Assembly: GCA_022071945.1 (NCBI GenBank)
Contig: JAJVIN010000015.1
Coordinates: 105,001 to 144,240, forward strand
DNA length: 39,240 bases
Source of the DNA: Thermoanaerobaculia bacterium
GTDB lineage: Bacteria > Acidobacteriota > Thermoanaerobaculia > UBA5066
Reading direction: 5' to 3'
Position numbers and translations under genes: made by a program. The stretch's first letter is position 1, and each line of letters begins with the position of its first letter. Below the pieces are notes generated by a model, which was given only the letters and a program-made list of their open reading frames with translations, was not told the DNA's origin and did not search any database. This document shows positions 33,395 through 39,240 of this stretch, piece after piece.

Positions 33395-34162
33395 CTAGAT
33401 CAGGTCTGCGAAATCGGGCCGGCTCCTGCGGAAAAACCAGAGCCCCGCCACCGCCACCAGAAGAAAGAGGGCGGCCTGCAGGGCGAGCCGGCCGGCCGGC
33501 GGCGGCACCCCTCCGGCGAACGCGGCCCGGAAGAGGGCGAGCAGGTCTCGGAACGGGCTGAAGGCAAGGATGGGCTGAAGACGGGCTGGAACCTGATTTT
33601 CCGGATACAGGACCGGGGTCAGGTACAGGACCGCCATCAGAAGGGACGGCAGGACCTGAGTCACGTCGCGGAAGAAGACCGCGATGGCCGCCAGGGCCAG
33701 AACCGGACCGGTCAGCAGGAGGAACTGCAGGAGAAATGCCACAACGGCATAGGACGGGCGGGGGCGGATTCCGTACCCCAACCCGGCAATCAGGGTCAAC
33801 GAGAGGAGGGCGGCCCCTTCCAGGGCAAGCGTGGCCAGGATGCGGGAGATGACGAGCGTCTCGGCCGGGAACTGCATCTTCTTGACGAGGTGAGAGTTCT
33901 GAACGACCGAGGCCGACCCCGAGAGGATGCTCTCGGAGATCGCCATCCACGGTAACCACCCGGAAAGCAGGAACATAGGGTAGCCTCCGGGAAGATCCGG
34001 AGGGGGCGGCACGCGAAGAATCAGGCCAAAGACGACGCCGAAAATGGCACACTGGAAGAGCGGGGTGAGCAACCCCCAGGCCAGCCCGCCGATGCTGCCC
34101 GAGAACCGCACGGACATCTCCCGGGCCGTGAGTTCGATCACGAGGTAAGACCAGCGCCTCAA
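33395..34162 (-). CDS. ABC-2 type transporter permease, polysaccharide export (Wzm-like)
   Basis: 255 aa from a TTG at 34162, with GAGGG 9 nt upstream; this gives RRWSYLVIELTAREMSVRFSGSIGGLAWGLLTPLF, the usual N-terminus of Wzm/KpsM-type permeases, and the usual length of about 260. A longer in-frame shadow should be ignored. About six hydrophobic helices, with WLPWMAISESILSG, SHLVKKMQFPAE and LYLTPVLYPENQVPARLQ, all typical. It would export an O-antigen or other glycan with a Wzt-type ATPase, but no ATPase gene is in the window beside it. Divergent from the XRE gene; the FG-GAP lipoprotein follows. Confidence 0.85.
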   Translation of the reverse strand: MRRWSYLVIELTAREMSVRFSGSIGGLAWGLLTPLFQCAIFGVVFGLILRVPPPPDLPGGYPMFLLSGWLPWMAISESILSGSASVVQNSHLVKKMQFPAETLVISRILATLALEGAALLSLTLIAGLGYGIRPRPSYAVVAFLLQFLLLTGPVLALAAIAVFFRDVTQVLPSLLMAVLYLTPVLYPENQVPARLQPILAFSPFRDLLALFRAAFAGGVPPPAGRLALQAALFLLVAVAGLWFFRRSRPDFADLI

Positions 34163-34192
34163 GATTCGGTGCCCTCGGACGGGCCTCGGAGC

Positions 34193-34230
34193 TTGACTTT
34201 TTCCCGGGAGCCCCTCATCTTCTAATGAGG
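34193..34230 (+). promoter_or_regulatory. Candidate promoter and palindromic operator of the XRE gene
   Basis: TTGACT at 34193-34198, with a weak -10 (CATCTT at 34216-34221) 17 nt later. A perfect 6-bp inverted repeat CCTCAT-6 nt-ATGAGG spans 34213-34230; it overlaps the -10 and contains the GAGG ribosome-binding site, so it could be an operator for the encoded HTH protein or an mRNA hairpin masking the site. Confidence 0.4.
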
Positions 34231-34237
34231 TTATAGC

Positions 34238-34666
34238 ATGGCTACCGTGCCCCAGCCCTCCCAGATCCTCCTCGTCGGCCAGAAGATCCGGCTGATCAGG
34301 AAGAGCCGTCGGCTGACTCAGGCGAGTCTGGCGGCGCAGATCGGGGTGACTCAATCCGACCTCTCCAGGATGGAGAACGGGGAGTACAAGGTCGGGCTCG
34401 ACGTGCTGTTCCGCATCCTTCAGGTTTTCGAGCTTCCGCTGAGCCGGTTCTTCGACGAGATCCCGGCGGAGGAGGCGGTTCCCAGCCCCAGCCCGCACAC
34501 GGACGACGAAGAGCAGATCGTGGAAGACCTGCGGCAGCTCTCCGACGAGTCCCGCCGAGAGGTCCGGGAGTTCATCGCCTTCAAGAAGATGCAAGCCTCC
34601 CACCGCGAACGGCGCCTGGACAGGGTAGAATCCAGCGAATTGTCCCGGGAGCAAGAGGATGACTGA
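34238..34666 (+). CDS. XRE-family transcriptional regulator
   Basis: 142 aa. Helix-turn-helix in residues about 13-70: GQKIRLIRKSRRLTQASLAAQIGVTQSDLSRMENGEYKVG, with the recognition helix in TQSDLSRMENG, then VLFRILQVFELPLSRFF typical of the XRE/Cro fold. The C-terminal half is acidic and then Lys/Arg/Glu-rich, without a recognised ligand domain. GAGG lies 7 nt before the ATG. The last 8 nt overlap the TPR gene, so the two are translationally coupled. Likely a local regulator, possibly of itself and of the divergent permease; inferred from the palindrome in the promoter. Confidence 0.88.
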   Translation: MATVPQPSQILLVGQKIRLIRKSRRLTQASLAAQIGVTQSDLSRMENGEYKVGLDVLFRILQVFELPLSRFFDEIPAEEAVPSPSPHTDDEEQIVEDLRQLSDESRREVREFIAFKKMQASHRERRLDRVESSELSREQEDD

Positions 34667-35576
34667 AGAACAAATTCTGGATCCGAGGAACGCTGCCGAG
34701 GGCGCGCGGTCGCGCGCGTTGCTGTTCCTCGAGAAGGGCTCCTTCTCCGAGGCCCTCGCCGAGTACGACGTCGCGCTCGGCCTGGCCCGCGAGACGAAGG
34801 ACCCCTCCTTCGCCGACTGGATCTACGCGTGCCGGGCGACGGCCGCGGCCGAGTGCACCGACGCCGATGCCGAACTCCTCGAGCTGAAACGAATCCTGCT
34901 CCGGTCGCGCGACCCCCAGACGTCGTTCCGCGCGGCCTACACGAGCTCCCGCATTTACGAGATGCGGCGGGACTTCAAGAAGGCTCTCTTCTACAACCGG
35001 CTCGCCCGCGACCACGCGAAGAACCTCGAGGACATCGCGCTCGCCGGGCACGCCGAGAACCAGCACGGCAACCTCCTGACGTCGGACAGCTCCTTCACGG
35101 AAGCTGCCTCCGCCTATCAGAAGGCCCTCCAGATCGTCAGCTCGATCCCCGACTTCCCCGAAACCTGGCGGGTGATCTGGCGGGAGAACCTCGGCTACTG
35201 CTACCTCGCCCTCGACAGGATCGAGGAGGGGCTCGCGACCGTCCACGGCTGCTTGCAGTTCCTGGAAACCGAGGGGGCTCTCTCGTACACCGTCGTTCCT
35301 CTCATGGACCTCTGCTACGGCTACCTCAGGTGCGACCGCTTCGGCGACGCCATCGCTCATGGCGAGCGCGGGTTCGCGAGACTGCACCTCGTGGGAGATC
35401 CTTCGGTCGAGAAGAACCTGTTGTACCTGCTCGGCGAGGCCTGCCATCTCGGGGGGCACACGCAGGCGGCCGAGATCTACTTCGACAGACTGGCCAGTCT
35501 CTATCCCGACTTCCGGAACCTGAGGGCGTACCTGGACGTCTTCGACTTCCGCAACGTCATCAACCTTAGGGCCTGA
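34659..35576 (+). CDS. Tetratricopeptide-repeat (TPR) protein
   Basis: 305 aa, no signal peptide, so cytoplasmic. Helix pairs of the TPR type run through it: ARSRALLFLEKGSFSEALAEYDVALGLA, YTSSRIYEMRRDFKKALFYNRLA, QHGNLLTSDSSFTEAASAYQKALQI, LGYCYLALDRIEEGLATVHGCL, LCYGYLRCDRFGDAIAHGERGF and LLYLLGEACHLGGHTQAAEIYFDRL. Starts with an 8-nt overlap of the XRE gene. In known RNPP-type regulators an HTH and a TPR sensor are fused; here they are separate but coupled, so the TPR protein may bind the regulator or a peptide. That is inference. Followed 9 nt later by a secreted-protein gene. Confidence 0.85.
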   Translation: MTEEQILDPRNAAEGARSRALLFLEKGSFSEALAEYDVALGLARETKDPSFADWIYACRATAAAECTDADAELLELKRILLRSRDPQTSFRAAYTSSRIYEMRRDFKKALFYNRLARDHAKNLEDIALAGHAENQHGNLLTSDSSFTEAASAYQKALQIVSSIPDFPETWRVIWRENLGYCYLALDRIEEGLATVHGCLQFLETEGALSYTVVPLMDLCYGYLRCDRFGDAIAHGERGFARLHLVGDPSVEKNLLYLLGEACHLGGHTQAAEIYFDRLASLYPDFRNLRAYLDVFDFRNVINLRA

Positions 35577-35585
35577 GGTCTTACC

Positions 35586-36644
35586 ATGATGAAAAGACTC
35601 CTCCATCGTCTCCTTTCCGGGATCGGAGTCTTCGCCGTCCTAGCGAGTGGCCCAGCCTTCGCCGACGGGGTCTCGGTCCTCTCCCGTGGCGGGACTCTGT
35701 ACGAGCTTCGCGACAGCACCCCCGAAGGCGCAGTGTCCACGGGTCTTTTCCTTCGGACCGTTCAGGACGGCCGCAGTGAGGCCTGGATCCCCGTGCCGGG
35801 CACGGCCGATTCCGCTTCCGAGGTTCCGGGCGACATCCAGTTCGAGGAAACGACCAACTCCGTCTTCATCGCCTACACGAAGAACGATTACCTGCAGTCG
35901 AGGGTCGACTTCGCCGTCTACCGCAACGGCTCCTGGATCTCCGGCCCCCTGGCGGCCAACATGGGGTTCTACGTCTCCATGAACCCCAAGATCGTGGTGA
36001 CGCGGCAGCGCTACCTCGACTACAACCTCGCGCACGAGGTCGTCTCCAAGACCCGGTCGATTCTTTCCATCGTCTGGTGGGAAGAGGCCTACACCCGGCA
36101 GGCCCGGTACGCGCCGATCTTCGTCGAGGACGGTGACCTCAGGCTCGAGGACACGGTCGCCTACAACATGCCCGACCTGGCCGGCGAACGCCCGAGCTCC
36201 GAGGGAGGGACGTACCCGTCCGCCATCTACTCGTACCCCTCCGTCGAGCCCGATCCGGGTTCGAACGGAGGCGTTCGCGTGGCTTTCGCGAGCCTCTCGA
36301 CCGGCAGCTTGAGCGTCGTGAGGATCAGCTTCCCAGAGGATCTGACGAAGATCAATCCAGACCTCTCGGACGGCGACAAGATCACGAAGGCTCGCGGGCA
36401 TACGCCGGTCGGACGGACCGTCAGCCGGACACCTCTGAACCGCGAGATCGACACGGCCTCGGCCGTCTACACGGCGCTCTCCGCCAGCAGCATCCCGACC
36501 CTGTTCTGGAGGGAAGGCAACGAGATGTTCTATCGCCGGGCGGACGCCCCGGCCGGGAGCCGCCCCGTCAAGCTTCCGCTCGACGGCAAGCTCTCGGCGG
36601 ACCGGGCCGAGCGTCTGATCCGGGAAATGGCCTCGCGGGACTAG
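35586..36644 (+). CDS. Secreted protein in the XRE/TPR operon, unknown function
   Basis: 352 aa. Signal peptide MMKRLLHRLLSGIGVFAVLASGPAFA, cleavage at about residue 26. The mature part is beta-rich with Ser/Tyr/Asp-rich strands (EETTNSVFIAYTKND, VVSKTRSILSIVWWEEA, GGTYPSAIYSYPSVEPDPG); the alternation resembles a beta-propeller, but no clear repeat motif was found. GAGGTC stands before the first ATG; a second ATG directly follows. 9 nt after the TPR gene and followed by a strong terminator, so it is the last gene of the three-gene operon. Confidence 0.78.
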   Translation: MMKRLLHRLLSGIGVFAVLASGPAFADGVSVLSRGGTLYELRDSTPEGAVSTGLFLRTVQDGRSEAWIPVPGTADSASEVPGDIQFEETTNSVFIAYTKNDYLQSRVDFAVYRNGSWISGPLAANMGFYVSMNPKIVVTRQRYLDYNLAHEVVSKTRSILSIVWWEEAYTRQARYAPIFVEDGDLRLEDTVAYNMPDLAGERPSSEGGTYPSAIYSYPSVEPDPGSNGGVRVAFASLSTGSLSVVRISFPEDLTKINPDLSDGDKITKARGHTPVGRTVSRTPLNREIDTASAVYTALSASSIPTLFWREGNEMFYRRADAPAGSRPVKLPLDGKLSADRAERLIREMASRD

Positions 36645-36681
36645 AAGCAAACGAAACGAGGCCGGACCGGCCGAATGGAGC

Positions 36682-36703
36682 GAGGGGGCGGCAACGCCCC
36701 CTC
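36682..36703. terminator. Bidirectional hairpin terminator
   Basis: GAGGGGGCG and its complement, 9 bp with a GCAA tetraloop, in the gap between the convergent secreted-protein gene and dnaJ. TTCGCTTTCC follows on the plus strand. Confidence 0.7.
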
Positions 36704-36721
36704 TTCGCTTTCCAGGAACGA

Positions 36722-37726
36722 TCAGAGGGACCAGGGGAGGTCGCGGCGCGGATCGAACTGATAGAGGCGGCCGAAGGCCTCGGCCAGCCGCTTGCCTTCC
36801 TCGGTCGTGCCCGCCGGCATCACGATGAGGACCCTGTAGTAATGGTCCCCGGCGGTCCCTGTCCGGGTGTTTTCGATTCCCTTCCCCTTGAGCCTGAACC
36901 GCTGGTTCCCCTGCGTTGCCGGTGGAATCCGGGCCCTCACCGGTCCATGAATCGTCGGGACGTCGATCTCGGCCCCGGCGTAGGCTTCCTCGACCGTGAG
37001 GGGGACCTCGGCGAGGATGTCGTCTCCGTCGCGGCGGAAGTACGGGTGGGGCTCGACGGAAAGCGACAGGTAGAGGTCCCCGCTTTCGGAGCGGCCCTTT
37101 CCGGCCACCCGGATCTTCGAACCCGTGTCGACCCCAGCCGGAATGCGGACGCTGAGCTTCTCGCTCTCCACCACGGATCCGGCTCCGTGGCAGGCGGGGC
37201 AAACGTGTCTCCCGGCTCGCCCGGAGCCGTCACAACGCTTGCAGCGGCGCGGGATCTTGGCGCGGAACGTGACCGTGCCGCCCAGGACCGCATCCCGAAA
37301 CGAGATCGTCAAGGGCGCCGCCGAATCCTCGTCGTCACCGAAGGGGGAAACGTGGCGCTCGGGAGAGGCGCCCGACATGTTGGAGAAGAGGTCGGAGAAA
37401 AGGTCCGAGAGATCGCCCGTGTAGCGGAATCCTCCCGCGCGGCCCTGGCCGAAAGGGGACGCGGTTCCGAAGGGGCTGGCCGCCCCGTGCGGGAAACCGC
37501 CTTCCGCGGGGAACTCGGTCTGGCCCGTCTGGTCGAAGAGACGCCGGCGCTGGGGGTCCTTCAGGATCTCGTAGGCCGAGGCGATCTCCTGGAAGCGCTT
37601 CTGGGCCGTCGTGTCCCCCGGGTTCACGTCGGGGTGGTACTTGCGGGCCAGCCGCCTGTAGGCCTTCTTGATGTCGGCCTCCGCCGCATTCCGGTCGACC
37701 CCCAGGACTTCGTACGGATCCTTCAT
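36722..37726 (-). CDS. DnaJ-family co-chaperone with a half-size zinc finger
   Basis: 334 aa from the ATG at 37726 (a TTG at 37750 adds eight residues out of the tandem repeats). J domain: DPYEVLGVDRNAAEADIKKAYRRLARKYHPDVNPGD, including the HPD that stimulates DnaK, then a Gly/Phe-rich stretch (residues about 75-110). Instead of the four CxxCxGxG motifs of DnaJ it has only two, CKRCDGSG and CPACHGAG, about 14 residues apart, enough for one zinc at most. The C-terminal substrate domains are complete (SVRIPAGVDTGSKIRVAGKG, GDLYLSLSVEPHPYFRRDGDD). Intermediate between type I DnaJ and type II CbpA. No ribosome-binding site. No dnaK or grpE nearby. Confidence 0.9.
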   Translation of the reverse strand: MKDPYEVLGVDRNAAEADIKKAYRRLARKYHPDVNPGDTTAQKRFQEIASAYEILKDPQRRRLFDQTGQTEFPAEGGFPHGAASPFGTASPFGQGRAGGFRYTGDLSDLFSDLFSNMSGASPERHVSPFGDDEDSAAPLTISFRDAVLGGTVTFRAKIPRRCKRCDGSGRAGRHVCPACHGAGSVVESEKLSVRIPAGVDTGSKIRVAGKGRSESGDLYLSLSVEPHPYFRRDGDDILAEVPLTVEEAYAGAEIDVPTIHGPVRARIPPATQGNQRFRLKGKGIENTRTGTAGDHYYRVLIVMPAGTTEEGKRLAEAFGRLYQFDPRRDLPWSL

Positions 37727-37774
37727 GCGCGCAATCTTACTTGCGCGCAATTTTGCTTGCGCGCAATCTTACTT
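37727..37774. repeat. Three 16-bp tandem repeats between dnaJ and glgC
   Basis: GCGCGCAATCTTACTT, GCGCGCAATTTTGCTT, GCGCGCAATCTTACTT, directly abutting the dnaJ start codon. Each junction makes the 10-bp palindrome TTGCGCGCAA. On the minus strand TAAGAT (37734-37739) ends 7 nt before the dnaJ ATG and may be its -10 box. Likely a regulatory element. Confidence 0.75.
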
Positions 37775-37844
37775 TTGCCAGCTTGCCCGCGACCAGAACT
37801 CCGCGCACCTGTAAGATGGCTCGAGCAACGCCCGGAGGCAGCGC

Positions 37845-39116
37845 TTGAGAATCCTCGAGCATCGCGACGTCCTTTCGCTCGTCCTGGCAGGCGGGATGGG
37901 CGAACGCCTGTTCCCCTTGACGCGAGATCGCGCGAAGCCGGCCGTACCCTTCGGCGGCCGGTATCGCATCGTCGACTTCGTCCTCAACAACCTCATCAAC
38001 TCCGGGCTGACCAAGATCAAGGTCCTCACCCAGTTCAAATCGAACTCGCTCATCGAACACATCATCCGGACGTGGCGGCTGACCTTCGACATCGGCCAGT
38101 TCGTCGATCCCGTGCCCGCGCAGATGCGCCGGGGCCCGCACTGGTTCCGGGGAACGGCGGACGCCGTTTACCAGAACCTCGATCTCATCTTCGACGAGGA
38201 ACCGGCCCGCGTCTGCGTCTTTGGCGGGGACCACATCTACATGATGGACGTCAACCCGATGCTGGCCCTGCACGAGGACCGCGACTTCGACCTCACGATC
38301 GCCGCGATTCCCGTTCCCCTCTCGGAGGCCAGCCGGTTCGGGATCCTCGAGGTCGACTCGGAGAATCGCGTCATCGGCTTCTCGGAAAAACCGAGGGAGC
38401 CCAAGGAAATGCCGGGCCTGCCAGGCTTCGCCTTCGCCTCGATGGGCAACTATGTCTTCCAGCCGAAGGTCCTCATCGAGGCCCTCGAACGAGACGCCCT
38501 GCAGGACACCTCGCACGATTTCGGCAAGACGATCATCCCCACCCTCCTGGCCGGGGGCGCCCGCATCGGCGCCTACGACTTTTCGGAGAACCCCATCGTC
38601 GGGTCGGAAGAAGAAGTGACCTACTGGCGTGACGTGGGCACGATCGACTCGTACTGGGAAGCCTCGATGGATCTGATCGCCGTGACTCCTCCGCTAAATC
38701 TCTACAACGCGAAGTGGCCCATCAAGAGCGTCGCCCCCCAGCTCCCTCCCGCGAAGTTCGTCTTCGCCGACTCGGCGTCGAACCGGATCGGTGTCGCCAC
38801 CGACTCGATGGTCTCCTCGGGCTGCATCATCTCCGGAGGCACCATCCACCGGTCGATCCTCTCCTCGCGCGTGAGGGTCAATTCCTTCGCTCACATCGAG
38901 GAGTGCGTCCTGATGGACGGGGTCGAGGTGGGACGCTACGCCCGCCTCAAGCGCGTCATCGTGGACAAGGGTGTGAAGATCCCGGCCCGCGTCGAGATCG
39001 GCTTCGAGCCCGATGAGGACCGCCGCCGGTTCCACGTTTCCGAGGGCGGCGTCACGGTCATCCCCAAGGGCACCGTCCTCGAGGAACCCTCCCCGGTGAA
39101 GTCACCGTCCCGGTGA
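37845..39116 (+). CDS. glgC: Glucose-1-phosphate adenylyltransferase GlgC
   Basis: 423 aa. Makes ADP-glucose from glucose 1-phosphate and ATP, the committed step of bacterial glycogen synthesis. The start is TTG at 37845 with GGAGG 6 nt upstream. Sequence marks: VLAGGMGERLFPLTRDRAKPAVPFGGRYRIVDFVLNNLINSG (nucleotide loop and activator-binding region), IRTWRLTFDIGQFVDPVPAQMR, GTADAVYQNL, FGGDHIYMMD, FSEKPREPKEMPG and SSGCIISGGTIHRSILSSRVRV of the C-terminal left-handed beta-helix. Divergent from dnaJ. The last few residues (SPVKSPSR) and the stop codon are encoded by the tandem repeat that follows, so the C-terminus is unusual. Confidence 0.95.
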   Translation: MRILEHRDVLSLVLAGGMGERLFPLTRDRAKPAVPFGGRYRIVDFVLNNLINSGLTKIKVLTQFKSNSLIEHIIRTWRLTFDIGQFVDPVPAQMRRGPHWFRGTADAVYQNLDLIFDEEPARVCVFGGDHIYMMDVNPMLALHEDRDFDLTIAAIPVPLSEASRFGILEVDSENRVIGFSEKPREPKEMPGLPGFAFASMGNYVFQPKVLIEALERDALQDTSHDFGKTIIPTLLAGGARIGAYDFSENPIVGSEEEVTYWRDVGTIDSYWEASMDLIAVTPPLNLYNAKWPIKSVAPQLPPAKFVFADSASNRIGVATDSMVSSGCIISGGTIHRSILSSRVRVNSFAHIEECVLMDGVEVGRYARLKRVIVDKGVKIPARVEIGFEPDEDRRRFHVSEGGVTVIPKGTVLEEPSPVKSPSR

Positions 39117-39240
39117 AGTCACCGTCCCGGTGAAGTCACCGTCCCGGTGAAGTCACCGTCCCGGTGAAGTCACCGTCCCGGTGAAGTCACCGTCCCGGTG
39201 AAGTCACCGTCCCGGTGAAGTCACCGTCCCGGTGAAGTCA
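39095..39240 (+). repeat. 17-bp tandem repeat (eight full units and a partial ninth) at the glgC 3' end
   Basis: Units of GGTGAAGTCACCGTCCC begin at 39095 and repeat exactly to the window edge. Each contains the imperfect palindrome GGTGA-AG-TCACC. The first unit codes for the last residues of GlgC and the second supplies its TGA. The window ends inside the array, so its true length is unknown; it may also be where an assembly broke. Confidence 0.9.

Noticed and set aside
34163-34654. N-terminal extension of the Wzm-like permease
   Set aside because: It runs antisense through the XRE gene; the TTG at 34162 has a ribosome-binding site and gives the family's usual length.
37727-37774. CRISPR-like or attachment-site repeats
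   Set aside because: Only three 16-bp units without spacers and no integrase gene nearby; a regulatory role is simpler.
39095-39240. CRISPR array at the right edge
   Set aside because: The 17-bp units are directly joined with no spacers, and the array begins inside glgC.

Overview
The window reads as one continuous piece of a GC-rich chromosome from a Gram-negative bacterium. The de novo purine genes, LPS heptose genes, a glycogen gene and a DnaJ gene point to a core chromosome. Large secreted proteins with Gly-rich linkers, a DUF1800/DUF1501 pair, an FG-GAP lipoprotein and an XRE/TPR gene pair suggest an Acidobacteriota-like organism (perhaps Thermoanaerobaculia). That assignment is an inference from gene style, not from a marker gene. 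No rRNA, tRNA, CRISPR array or insertion sequence was seen.

Layout. (1) 1-2984, minus strand: purF-purM-purN, with purN cut by the window edge. (2) 3079-6080, plus: a DUF1800/DUF1501 export pair. (3) 6216-9594: a saccharopine-dehydrogenase-like oxidoreductase divergent from a cyclophilin, then a secreted modular protein. (4) 9603-19836: an LPS inner-core block. A family 2 glycosyltransferase and a small lipoprotein run leftward. A family 4 glycosyltransferase and a WaaF-like heptosyltransferase run rightward. Facing them is a tightly overlapped leftward operon, purL - CxxS redoxin - TlpA-like thioredoxin - gmhB - unknown gene - hldE - gmhA. GmhA, HldE and GmhB together make ADP-glycero-manno-heptose, which the heptosyltransferase would use. 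(5) 19892-21519, minus: a 42-residue membrane protein candidate, threonine aldolase and a short repeat protein. (6) 21699-33335: mostly secreted proteins of unknown role (439, 1598 and 642 aa, plus a 561-aa lipoprotein), interrupted by an AAA/DUF4143 ATPase. (7) 33395-36644: an ABC-2 (Wzm-like) permease divergent from an XRE regulator - TPR protein - secreted protein operon. (8) 36722-39240: an unusual DnaJ divergent from glgC, whose 3' end runs into a 17-bp tandem repeat that reaches the window edge.

Regulatory reading. Convergent genes are usually separated by strong hairpins. Several genes without a Shine-Dalgarno sequence have a TANNNT-type -10 box 6-9 nt before the start codon, which suggests leaderless transcription is common here. 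The best candidates for something undescribed are the XRE/TPR/secreted-protein triplet, the conserved-looking unknown gene inside the heptose operon, the palindromic promoter of the DUF4143 ATPase, and the 16-bp repeats between dnaJ and glgC.
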